Source: Nocardia coubleae NBRC 108252
Lineage (GTDB): Bacteria; Actinomycetota; Actinomycetes; Mycobacteriales; Mycobacteriaceae
Direction of reading: 5' to 3'
Assembly (NCBI RefSeq): GCF_001612805.1
Contig: NZ_BDBD01000004.1
Span: 558,001 to 622,000 of the forward strand
DNA: 64,000 nucleotides
Each line of letters begins with the position of its first letter. Position 1 is the stretch's first letter. Below are positions 9,138-16,758 of this stretch, in pieces. The position numbers and the translations under genes are program-made. The notes under the pieces were generated by a model. It did not search any database, was not told where the DNA came from, and saw only the letters and a list, made by a program, of their open reading frames with translations.

Positions 9138-10394
9138 TCAGGCGGGATCGGCGGCCTCGGCGCCGAAGGCCGCCGTCGGCCCGATGACGATGATCGCGGG
9201 CGGCCGGATGCCCTCCTGCTTGACCCGCTCGGCGACGGTGGCCAGGTCGGCGTGCACCACCCGCTGGGTGCGCAGGGTGCCCTCCTGGATGACGGTGGCC
9301 GGGGTGTCGGCGGGCTTGCCGCCGTCGAGCAGGGCGGCGGCGAACTTGTCGATGCGTTCCACGGCCATCATCAGCACGAGGGTGCCGCGCAGCTTGGCCA
9401 GCGCCGACCAGTCGACCAGCGAGTCCGGGTGATCCGGGGCGACGTGTCCGCTCACGACCACGAATTCGTGGGTCACCCCACGATGGGTCACCGGGATGCC
9501 CGCGGCACCGGGTACCGAGATGGGGCTGGTGATGCCGGGTACCACCGTCACCGGGATGCCCGCCTCGGCGCACGCCTCGAGCTCCTCGTACCCGCGCCCG
9601 AAGACGTACGGGTCGCCGCCCTTGAGCCGGACGACGAACTTGCCCGCCTTCACGCCCTCGACGAGGGCGAGGTTGATCGCCTCCTGCGCCATGGACCGGC
9701 CGTAGGGGATCTTCGCCGCGTCGATGACCTCGACGTGCGGGCCGAGTTCGGCAAGCAGTTCCGGCGGGGCGAGCCGGTCGGCGACAACCAGGTCGGCGCG
9801 GGCGAGCAGGCGGCGGCCGCGCACGGTGATGAGGTCGGGGTCGCCCGGCCCACCACCTACGAGCGCGACACCGGGCGTCACGGGTTCCGAATCATCGGTC
9901 ACCACACCGGATTGCAGTGCTTCGAGCAGACCGTTGCGGACGGCGGCCGAGCGGCGGTGCGCACCGCCGGCGAGGACGCCGAGGGTGAGACCGTCGTAGC
10001 GGGCGGTCGCCGGGGTGACGGCGGTGCCGTCGCGGGCGATGTCGGCGCGCACGCAGAAGATCCGTTTGGCGGTGGCCTCGGCGACCACGGCGGCATTGGT
10101 CTCGGGTTCGTCGGTGCAGGCCATCGCGTACCAGGCCTCGTCGAGGTCACCGTCGCGGTAGTCGCGCAGTTCCACGGTGAGTTGCCCCGCTGTTGCCATG
10201 CCCTCCACGGCGGGGGTCACGGCCCGGCTGATCACGTGCACCCGCGCACCCGCGGCCACGAGCAGCCCGAGCCGACGCTGGGCGACGGTGCCGCCGCCGA
10301 CGACAACGACTCTTCGTCCACGCAGATCGAGCCCGACCAGGTAGTTCGGGTCCCCGGCGGGCTGGGTCGATGCGGTGTCAGACGTGTTCGGCAC
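9138..10394 (-). CDS. cysG: Bifunctional siroheme synthase / uroporphyrinogen-III C-methyltransferase
   Basis: 418 residues, two enzymes fused. The N-terminal third (NYLVGLDLRGRRVVVVGGGT...) is the NAD-dependent precorrin-2 dehydrogenase/ferrochelatase; the remainder is the SAM-dependent methyltransferase with VALVGGGPGDPDLITVRG, RLKGGDPYVFGRGYEE and GIPVTHRG. It converts uroporphyrinogen III to precorrin-2 and on to siroheme, feeding both sulfite/nitrite reductase and B12 synthesis. The frame is open to 10514, but GTG 10394 gives the normal length. The cobalamin operon is about 6 kb to the right. Confidence 0.9.
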   Translation of the reverse strand: MPNTSDTASTQPAGDPNYLVGLDLRGRRVVVVGGGTVAQRRLGLLVAAGARVHVISRAVTPAVEGMATAGQLTVELRDYRDGDLDEAWYAMACTDEPETNAAVVAEATAKRIFCVRADIARDGTAVTPATARYDGLTLGVLAGGAHRRSAAVRNGLLEALQSGVVTDDSEPVTPGVALVGGGPGDPDLITVRGRRLLARADLVVADRLAPPELLAELGPHVEVIDAAKIPYGRSMAQEAINLALVEGVKAGKFVVRLKGGDPYVFGRGYEELEACAEAGIPVTVVPGITSPISVPGAAGIPVTHRGVTHEFVVVSGHVAPDHPDSLVDWSALAKLRGTLVLMMAVERIDKFAAALLDGGKPADTPATVIQEGTLRTQRVVHADLATVAERVKQEGIRPPAIIVIGPTAAFGAEAADPA

Positions 10395-10524
10395 AATGTC
10401 CGAGCCTAGTTCGTGACGTGCTGATCCCCGCACCCACCCGGCCGTTGCGGTGTCGGCCCGCTGCCTCGTGCCGGTCGGCCCGATGGACGCCGCTCCGCCC
10501 GCGCCCCGCCGCACCGTGCACGGC

Positions 10525-11871
10525 TCAGCCCAGGTAGGGATTGTTCTGCACCCACCGGAACCCGGTGCCGCGCAAGGGGAAACTGTCGAGGTCGACGCGG
10601 GTGAGGACGACGGTGGCCTGCTTGCCCGCGATCTCGCCGCGCAGGGTGAGCCGGTCGTCGGCGCGGTCCACGGCCAGGGTCGCGTACGGTGACGGCGCCT
10701 GATCGGGTGCGGTCGGGGCGGTTGCGAGCGTGAGGTTCGCGGCCGCGGGGTCGACGGTGGCCATGACCGGGACGATCGTGTCGTCCATGCGCTGATAGCC
10801 CGCCGAGCCCTTGTCCACGATGAGGCGCTGCCAGCGCACGGGATCGGTGGTCAGCGGTGCCACCGGCACCTGGTCCATCGAGAACTCCGACACCTCCCAG
10901 ATGCCGTACAGCTCCGGTTCCGGTACGCCCCCGCCGTATTCGCGCCACGAGTCCGTGGTCACCACGATCATTCCGGCCACGATCCACACCGCCGCCGCGA
11001 CCTGCGCCACGGTGGCCCACCGGTTCGCCCGCGCGGACCGGAACAGCGCGGGCTGCACCATCGGACCCGATGTACGTTCCAGCACAAGCACATCCAGTAG
11101 CCGCCGCGCCTGCGGGGCGAGCAGCACCAGGCTCATCAGCAGCAGGTGGCCGGACAGCATCTTCACCGGCACGTCGAAGGTGAGGTTCAGCAGGAACACC
11201 TGGGCCATGCTGATCACGCTGAGCATGGCGCCGAGCGTCGCGGTGCGCGGCCAGAACAGCAGCAGCCCCGCGAGCACCTCGGCGGCACCCAGCGCCACCT
11301 CGTAGGCCGGTGCCGAACCGACCTGCGTCCACAGCATCGCCATCGGGCTCAGGTCGCCTACCCGGGTGAGCAGGGTGGTCAGCGCCGGTTCGGGCATCTG
11401 GGTGGGGACCAGTTTCGTGAAACCGTAGAACAGCATCTGCCCGCCTACAGCCAGGCGCAGGCCGGTGAGGAACCAGCTCGCCACCCGGGGATAGGCGCGG
11501 CGGCGGCGGTCGAGAATCGACCACACCACGGTGACCAGGATCGCGACGATCAGCACCAGCCCGCACTGGATCCAGATGGCGGCCTGGTCGCCGCTGCCGT
11601 TCATCTCCAGCTCGGCGTACACGCCGAATACGTGCTCGCCGATCCAGCTGCTCACGGGGGCCAGCGTGAGCAGCTGCCAGGCGACGGCGTCCTCGGGCAT
11701 CTTCAGCGCGATCACGCCGAGGAAGACGAAGGTGATCTGAGCCATCCACAGGCAGAACAGGCCGAAGTAGGCGACGCAGAACCGGAACGCGATCAGGGTG
11801 AGCGGGTGCCACCTGGGCCCCGGCGCACGCACCGGCTCCTCGACTGCGCGCTCCGCGGCGACTGCGGTCAC
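10525..11871 (-). CDS. DoxX-like integral membrane protein with C-terminal soluble domain
   Basis: 448 residues. At least seven hydrophobic helices occupy residues 25-300, including a DoxX-like block (LTGLRLAVGGQMLFYGFTKL... and VALGAAEVLAGLLLFWPRTATLGA). A final helix (WATVAQVAAAVWIVAGMIVV) is followed by ~130 residues of beta-rich soluble domain ending RWVQNNPYLG that resembles lipocalin-like stress domains. Role unknown, possibly envelope redox homeostasis as for DoxX proteins. GTG start at 11871 fixed by GGGAGG six bases upstream. Confidence 0.72.
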   Translation of the reverse strand: MTAVAAERAVEEPVRAPGPRWHPLTLIAFRFCVAYFGLFCLWMAQITFVFLGVIALKMPEDAVAWQLLTLAPVSSWIGEHVFGVYAELEMNGSGDQAAIWIQCGLVLIVAILVTVVWSILDRRRRAYPRVASWFLTGLRLAVGGQMLFYGFTKLVPTQMPEPALTTLLTRVGDLSPMAMLWTQVGSAPAYEVALGAAEVLAGLLLFWPRTATLGAMLSVISMAQVFLLNLTFDVPVKMLSGHLLLMSLVLLAPQARRLLDVLVLERTSGPMVQPALFRSARANRWATVAQVAAAVWIVAGMIVVTTDSWREYGGGVPEPELYGIWEVSEFSMDQVPVAPLTTDPVRWQRLIVDKGSAGYQRMDDTIVPVMATVDPAAANLTLATAPTAPDQAPSPYATLAVDRADDRLTLRGEIAGKQATVVLTRVDLDSFPLRGTGFRWVQNNPYLG

Positions 11872-11933
11872 TACGTACCTCCCTATCGAAAACGGCTGTC
11901 CGGCAAGCTTTACCGACGACGACTCGCGCGCGC

Positions 11934-11951
11934 ATCGGGGGAAACCCCGAT
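11934..11951. other. Perfect stem-loop in divergent intergenic region
   Basis: Seven-base arms ATCGGGG/CCCCGAT enclose a GAAA loop. It lies between the DoxX-like gene (left, minus) and the phosphotransferase gene (right, plus), 114 bp before the latter's ATG. It could sit in either 5' leader; no U-run follows on either strand, so it is not an obvious terminator. Confidence 0.4.
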
Positions 11952-12064
11952 CTTGGAGGTGTCAACCCTGAATCCCGCTCACCGACGCCCGCCTTACATT
12001 CCGGCCGGTCTTCCGGTACGCCGGTACGGAACACGTTTCACCACGCCGACAGGGGACCCCACGT

Positions 12065-13195
12065 ATGTCCGACGACACGGACCACACCGCGCAGCAGTCG
12101 CTGACCGTCACCGAGCTCGATCTCGACGCATTCGGCGAGCGGCTCTCGGGGTGGCTGTCGGGCAAGGTCGGCGCCGACGCACCGCCGACGATCGGCAACC
12201 TCAGCAAGCCGGCCACCGGCGGTATGTCGAGCACCACGGTTCTGTTCGATGCCGAATGGTCGGTGAACGGGGTCGCCGAGAGCGGTTCGTTCGTCGCGCG
12301 GATGGCGCCCGAGGACTCGTCGTTTCCGGTGTTCCAGTCCTATGACCTGCCGTTGCAGTATCAGGTGATGTCGGGTGTCGCGGCGGCGTCGGAGGTGCCC
12401 GTGCCCGCCCTGCGTTGGCTCGAGACCGACGAATCACTGTTCGGTACCCCGTTTTTCGTCATGGACAAGATCGATGGCCAGGTGGTCGCCGACAATCCCC
12501 CGTACGTGTTCTTCGGCTGGGTGTTCGACGCCACCCCCGCCGAACGCGCCGGCATCACCGCCGAGACCGTCAAGGTGATCGCCCAGGTGCACGCGATCGA
12601 CGGTGCCGCACAGCGCTTTCCGGCGCTCGACGGCGAAGGGTCCGCGCTGCGCAGGCATTTCGAGGCTCAGCGCGCCTGGTACCGGTGGGCGCTGGCCGAC
12701 GACGGCGTCGACATCCCGCTGATCGAGCGCGCCTTCGACTGGCTGGAGGCCAACTGGCCCGCCGAGACCGGCGCCGAGGTGCTCAACTGGGGTGACGCGC
12801 GCCCCGGCAACATCCTGTTCGACGGCTTCACCCCGGCCGCCGTGCTGGACTGGGAGATGGCCACCCTGGGCCCCCGCGAGCTCGACCTGGGCTGGCTGAT
12901 CTTCATCCACCGGTTCTTCCAGGACATCGCCACCCGGTTCGACCAGCCCGGCCTCGCCGACTTCCTGCGCCGCGACGACGTGGTCGCCGAGTACGAGCAG
13001 CTCACCGGCCACACCGTCACCGACCTGGACTTCTACATCGTGTACGCGGCGCTGCGCCACGCCATCGTGATGGCGCGGATCAAGCGGCGGATGATCCATT
13101 TCGGCGAGGACACCGTGCCCGACGAACGCGACGACTACATCATGCACCGGCGCGGACTCGAAGCGCTGCTCGACGGCACCTACGAATGGGACTGA
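12065..13195 (+). CDS. APH-type phosphotransferase family protein
   Basis: 376 residues with the aminoglycoside-phosphotransferase/choline-kinase fold (PF01636). Lys/Gly-rich N-lobe: LSKPATGGMSSTTVLFDAEW. The Brenner catalytic loop reads NWGDARPGNILFDG instead of the canonical HGDxxxxN, so the first His is Asn-Trp, while the catalytic Asp and Asn are retained; the DFG-equivalent is LDWEMATLGPRELDLGWL. This variant is typical of ACAD10-N-terminal/FadE36-like kinases in actinobacteria that phosphorylate hydroxylated lipids or acids. Its TGA is two bases before the next gene's ATG, so the two are almost certainly co-translated. Confidence 0.83.
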   Translation: MSDDTDHTAQQSLTVTELDLDAFGERLSGWLSGKVGADAPPTIGNLSKPATGGMSSTTVLFDAEWSVNGVAESGSFVARMAPEDSSFPVFQSYDLPLQYQVMSGVAAASEVPVPALRWLETDESLFGTPFFVMDKIDGQVVADNPPYVFFGWVFDATPAERAGITAETVKVIAQVHAIDGAAQRFPALDGEGSALRRHFEAQRAWYRWALADDGVDIPLIERAFDWLEANWPAETGAEVLNWGDARPGNILFDGFTPAAVLDWEMATLGPRELDLGWLIFIHRFFQDIATRFDQPGLADFLRRDDVVAEYEQLTGHTVTDLDFYIVYAALRHAIVMARIKRRMIHFGEDTVPDERDDYIMHRRGLEALLDGTYEWD

Positions 13196-13197
13196 CG

Positions 13198-14301
13198 ATG
13201 AACGCGATCATGCCCGTCCCCCTGGACGAATACCCGGTCCATCAGACGCCGCTGTCGCTGGCCCGGGTGGCGACCAGCGACCGGAATTTCTACGACCGCT
13301 ACTACTTCAACGCCTTCGATCCCGCCGGTGACACCATGCTCATCACCGGGTTCGGCGTGTACCCGAACCTGGGTGTGGTCGATGCGTTCGCGTGCGCACG
13401 CCAGGGCGACACCCAGCTCAGTGTGCGGTTCTCCGACGCGCTCACCTCGCGTGATCTCGACACCCGCGTCGGTGGTTACCGCATCGAGGTGATCGAACCG
13501 CTGCGGAAGTTGCGCGTGGTGTGCGAGCACGACGATCTCGGTTTCGACCTCACCTGGACCGGGGCGCAGCCGGCCGTGCAGGAACAACCGCACCTGATCC
13601 TGTCCGGCACGCGGCCCATCATCGAGGCCTCGCGTTTCGCCCAATTGGGTTCGTGGGAGGGCACTCTCGCGGTGCACGGGCGCGACTACTCCGTCGACCC
13701 GGCGGTGTGGACCGGCAGCCGCGACCGCTCCTGGGGCATCCGTCCCTCCGGCGAACCCGACCCGGCGGGCAGGCCGACGGGCATGGGTGGTTTCTGGTGG
13801 TTGTACGCGCCGCTGCGGTTCCCCGATTTCGCCATCGTGGTGATCGTGCAGGAGGAACCCGACGGCACCCGCACCCTCAACAACGCGGTGCGCATCTGGA
13901 ACGACGGCCGCAAGGAACAACTCGGCTGGCCGCGCATGACCTGGGTCTACGAGCCGGGCACCCGCCACCCGCGCTCGGTCCGCCTCGACATGACGACCCC
14001 CGACGGCAAGCCCCTCGAGGTCGAGATCGAGTCCCGCCCCGGCATCGCCCTGCACGTGGGCTGCGGATACGGCGCCGACCCCGACTGGACCCACGGCCGC
14101 TGGATGGGTGAGGACTGGTCGCTGTCGAGCACCTACGACCTCACCGACCCCGGCATCCGAGCCCGTGTCCCCTACGGCGTGATCGACCACATCGGCCACG
14201 CCCGCTGCGGCGACGCCGAGGGCTGGGGCCTGTTCGAACACGCCTCCATGGGCCGCCACGACCCCACCGGTTTCGCCGATTGGTCCTCGGTCGCCCCCTG
14301 A
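13198..14301 (+). CDS. Conserved hypothetical protein (DUF7064/7065-like)
   Basis: 367 residues, cytoplasmic, rich in Trp and aromatic beta-strand segments (GGFWWLYAPLRFPDFAIVVI, SWGIRPSGEPDP). I recognise the general pattern of the actinobacterial DUF7064/DUF7065 proteins, distantly similar to AttH/carotenoid-hydratase beta-sandwiches, often encoded beside an APH-like kinase as here. The start at ATG 13198 follows the upstream TGA by two bases. No catalytic motif can be assigned. A strong hairpin terminator follows at 14333. Confidence 0.65.
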   Translation: MNAIMPVPLDEYPVHQTPLSLARVATSDRNFYDRYYFNAFDPAGDTMLITGFGVYPNLGVVDAFACARQGDTQLSVRFSDALTSRDLDTRVGGYRIEVIEPLRKLRVVCEHDDLGFDLTWTGAQPAVQEQPHLILSGTRPIIEASRFAQLGSWEGTLAVHGRDYSVDPAVWTGSRDRSWGIRPSGEPDPAGRPTGMGGFWWLYAPLRFPDFAIVVIVQEEPDGTRTLNNAVRIWNDGRKEQLGWPRMTWVYEPGTRHPRSVRLDMTTPDGKPLEVEIESRPGIALHVGCGYGADPDWTHGRWMGEDWSLSSTYDLTDPGIRARVPYGVIDHIGHARCGDAEGWGLFEHASMGRHDPTGFADWSSVAP

Positions 14302-14332
14302 GGGTGAGGAACTTCCGCGCGAGAGGAAAGGT

Positions 14333-14370
14333 GCCGCCGCGACAACGAGGTCGCGGCGGCTCCGTTTTCT
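14333..14370. terminator. Intrinsic terminator between convergent genes
   Basis: An 11-bp GC-rich stem (14333-14343 with 14350-14360), 6-nt loop, then TCCGTTTTCT on the plus strand. It ends the phosphotransferase operon; being symmetric it may also stop minus-strand transcription of rsr. Confidence 0.75.
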
Positions 14371-14385
14371 GTGCTGTGTGAACTT

Positions 14386-15984
14386 CTATGCGGCCGTGGC
14401 GAAGTCGGCCAGCAGCGACGGCACGGCGGCGTCGAAACCGGCGACGTCGAGCATGCCCGCGTCGTCGGGATCGGCGATGCTGAAGTTCGTCGCGGTCATG
14501 CCGACCACCACCAGCTTGGCTCGCGGGTTCACCTCGCGGCGGTACCGGGCCAGCGCCTGGTGCGGGTGCATCGAACCCGCCCATGTCTCGTTGTCGGTGT
14601 AAACCGAGAACACGTCGACCTCGATGCCCTTGTCCAGCGCGTGCAGGATGGGTAGCGCGCAGTCGGTTCCACCGAACGGCAGTCCCGACACCGCGCGAAC
14701 GGCGTCGTCCAGGCGCTGACGCGGTGAGATCGCCAGCTCCGACAGCGCGTTCGACTGCGACCAACCCTTTCCGCCACTGGTGAATCCGACGATCTGGTGC
14801 CGGGGTTCGGTGCGGGCGGTGACCAGGGCGAGCGCGGCCGAAGCCTCGCGTGCCGACAGCGGCAGACCGCCGATCTGCGCGGTCATCGAGCCGGACACGT
14901 CGAGCGCGAGCAGGTGCCGCAGACCGGTCGGGTTCACCAACTCGAACGCCGCGTAGAACGCGGCATCGAGTGCGTCGATCACCGGAGCCGACGGCGTCCA
15001 GCTGCCCGAACCGCGTGCCGAACGCCCGGAAGCGTAGGTACGCAGAGCGATCAGCACCGAGACGGGGTGCACCCGGGCCGTGCGCAGCCGCGCCGGGTCG
15101 GTGAGCTGGGCGCAGATCGCGGCCGTCCGCGATCCGAGCGGGTCCAGCAGGCCGAGCCGGGTGAGACGCGGGAGCTGACGCAGCAGTGCTGTCTGCGGAA
15201 TCCCGTTGTCCAGCAGCGCCTCCCATACTGCGGGCGAGTTCAGCGCGGCATCGGGCAGCATCTCCCAGCCGAGCCGGTACTCGCGAACCAGCGCGGGCAC
15301 CTGATCGGCCGGGGCGTTCTGCGCACGCTGGAAGCCCTCGACCACGGCCAAGCCGTCGAGTTCCGTTGCGCGACCGCAGATCCAGTCGAACAACCTGCGC
15401 CGTTCGTCCTCGGTGGCCGCCGGGTGCGACAGGCGAAGCAGGTCGCGATGCGTCCAGCCTTCACGCTGGCGGTACTTGACCGCTTGGAAGGCGAGCGCGT
15501 CGACCGGCTTGTCCAGGTACCAGTTCGCCACCGCCCGGCGCAGCCCGCGACCCCAGCCGCGGAACTGCTCGATGTAGCCGGCGAACAGGAACAGGTGCGT
15601 GCCGGTGCGCGCGACCTGCGGCAGCGCGGCCAAGGCGGCCCGACGGCCGTCGACATCACCGACCGATGCGGCGGCGGCGAGCGCGAACAGCGCGGGATTC
15701 TGTCGTGGTGCGCGACCGGAGGTGGAGATCTCCACGATCTCGCGCACCAGGTCGGCGGTGTGCTCGGCCGCGTACTCGACGAGGAACTCGGCGTTGTCGG
15801 CGGTCAGCGCCGCGGGGCTCACGTAGTAGGTTCCCGATTCGGTGCCGAGCGTGAGGAAGCGGCGCACCCGTGCCTGCGGCGTGATGTCGAAAACGTAGCC
15901 ACCGGCGTTGTTCACGACCTGACGATTGTCGGCCGGTGCGGACTGCGGTGTGCTGCGACGGTTGAACCGCGACAGAATATTCAT
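14386..15984 (-). CDS. rsr: TROVE-domain Ro60-like RNA-binding protein (Rsr)
   Basis: 532 residues. The N-terminal ~340 residues form an alpha-helical-repeat TROVE domain (YVFDITPQARVRRFLTLGTE at the start, FLFAGYIEQFRGWGRGLRRA and VANWYLDKPVDALAFQAVKY in the middle). The C-terminal part is a von Willebrand A domain with an intact MIDAS, LLALDVSGSM, near residue 360, plus FGGTDCALPI and SVYTDNETW. This is the architecture of animal Ro60 and bacterial Rsr, ring proteins that bind Y RNAs and misfolded RNA and cooperate with nucleases. Start ATG 15984 with GGAGG seven bases upstream. Two Y-RNA-like structures lie immediately upstream on the same strand. Confidence 0.93.
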   Translation of the reverse strand: MNILSRFNRRSTPQSAPADNRQVVNNAGGYVFDITPQARVRRFLTLGTESGTYYVSPAALTADNAEFLVEYAAEHTADLVREIVEISTSGRAPRQNPALFALAAAASVGDVDGRRAALAALPQVARTGTHLFLFAGYIEQFRGWGRGLRRAVANWYLDKPVDALAFQAVKYRQREGWTHRDLLRLSHPAATEDERRRLFDWICGRATELDGLAVVEGFQRAQNAPADQVPALVREYRLGWEMLPDAALNSPAVWEALLDNGIPQTALLRQLPRLTRLGLLDPLGSRTAAICAQLTDPARLRTARVHPVSVLIALRTYASGRSARGSGSWTPSAPVIDALDAAFYAAFELVNPTGLRHLLALDVSGSMTAQIGGLPLSAREASAALALVTARTEPRHQIVGFTSGGKGWSQSNALSELAISPRQRLDDAVRAVSGLPFGGTDCALPILHALDKGIEVDVFSVYTDNETWAGSMHPHQALARYRREVNPRAKLVVVGMTATNFSIADPDDAGMLDVAGFDAAVPSLLADFATAA

Positions 15985-16047
15985 TGTTCCCCTCCGATAC
16001 GCCCGTGGGCGTCGATATTCGGCCCCGGACCCGACGGGGCATGTATG

Positions 16048-16168
16048 CGGAGTGGGGCAGGCGTGGTGTTTCGGCCGGAGACGGAAATTGCTTTCCGACG
16101 CGGGGATCGAACCCGCTTGACTTGAGAGGTCACCAGATAACCGACCGAATCCAGCCCGCCCTACTCCG
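16048..16168 (-). ncRNA. Candidate Y RNA 2 (tRNA-like module, rsr-proximal)
   Basis: About 121 nt closed by a 15-position terminal stem with 14 pairs (minus strand 16168-16154 with 16062-16048). A second 9/9 helix (16149-16141 with 16078-16070) lies inside. Within it are a 4-bp hairpin with a 7-nt loop CTCTCAA resembling an anticodon arm (16132-16118), a canonical T-arm GCGGG-TTCGATC-CCCGC (16116-16100), and an acceptor-like stem capped by a GCAA (GNRA) tetraloop (16099-16080). No D-arm is recognisable. Position, strand and motif sharing with the upstream RNA indicate a Y-like RNA partner of Rsr. The 3' end is 63 bases from the rsr start codon. Confidence 0.7.
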
Positions 16169-16170
16169 TC

Positions 16171-16322
16171 GCAATCGCACGGCGGGCGTGTGTGTCCCGA
16201 CCGGACGCGCCGAGTGCTCTACCAGGCTGAGCTACCGCCACCGCGCGGTGGCGGACAGGATTCGAACCTGCGACCGCTTGGATGAAAGGTAACCGATCAG
16301 TGCCGGCCCGCCGTACGACTGC
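16171..16322 (-). ncRNA. Candidate YrlA-like Y RNA 1 with circularly permuted tRNA module
   Basis: About 152 nt. The ends pair in a 17-bp stem (minus 16322-16306 with 16187-16171; two G-U pairs). An inner 6-bp helix follows (16298-16293 with 16204-16199). The core is a tRNA in permuted order: anticodon-stem 3' strand (16281-16277), 5-nt variable loop, T-arm GCAGG-TTCGAAT-CCTGT (16271-16255), an acceptor stem whose two strands are fused into a hairpin (16254-16235, a perfect 20-nt palindrome), a textbook D-arm TAGCTCAGCCTGGTAGAGCA (16234-16215) and the anticodon-stem 5' strand (16214-16210). Bacterial YrlA RNAs mimic tRNA in this way and bind Rsr, encoded just downstream. Confidence 0.82.
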
Positions 16323-16364
16323 TGGAACAGACGTTACTGTGCACGGCCGATCTTGCCCAGTGAA

Positions 16365-16748
16365 TTAAATCGGGTCGGCGTACACCACCGCCACGACGAT
16401 TCCGTCGACAATTGTTCGACCGCATGCTGATTCGCCATTCCCTGCGAGTAGTGCGGCGGCCTCCGCAACACTGGGGGTACCGACCGCGGATTCGGTGCGT
16501 GGTGAGCTGTGCGCAACCTCGACCGCGGACAATTCCTCGGCGGTGAATCCGAGCAGCGCGACTCCGAGTATCGCGGCGGCCGCCCGCACTTCCGGCTCGG
16601 CGGCTCGGGTGTCGAGCGTCGCCAGGCAGGCGATGCGGTAATCCCCGACAACCTCTTCGACGGCTCGCACGATGCGGTCCGATGTGGTGCCGGGGCGCAG
16701 ACCGATGCCGACCGTGACTCGGTCCAGCGACCCCCTACCGTCCGTCAC
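16365..16748 (-). CDS. cobE: Cobalamin biosynthesis protein CobE / CbiG C-terminal-like
   Basis: 127 residues beginning at GTG 16748, 10 bp after the cobB stop. VGIGLRPGTTSDRIVRAVEEV, CLATLDTRAAEPEVRAAA, LLGFTAEELSAVEVAHSSPRTES and VGTPSVAEAAALLAG are the conserved blocks of CobE and of the C-terminal domain of CbiG (cobalt-precorrin-5A hydrolase). CobE assists ring-contraction steps of aerobic corrin synthesis. Last gene of the cobalamin operon read from 21.6 kb. The frame remains open upstream into cobB, so a longer start is formally possible, but the family begins here. Confidence 0.82.
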   Translation of the reverse strand: MTDGRGSLDRVTVGIGLRPGTTSDRIVRAVEEVVGDYRIACLATLDTRAAEPEVRAAAAILGVALLGFTAEELSAVEVAHSSPRTESAVGTPSVAEAAALLAGNGESACGRTIVDGIVVAVVYADPI

Positions 16749-16758
16749 CGGCGACCCG

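Noticed and set aside
16090-16290. Ordinary tRNA gene(s), because of T-arm and D-arm sequences
   Set aside because: The arms are in permuted order with acceptor strands joined as a hairpin; no anticodon arm of normal type lies between D- and T-arms, and the module sits inside a longer stem beside rsr.
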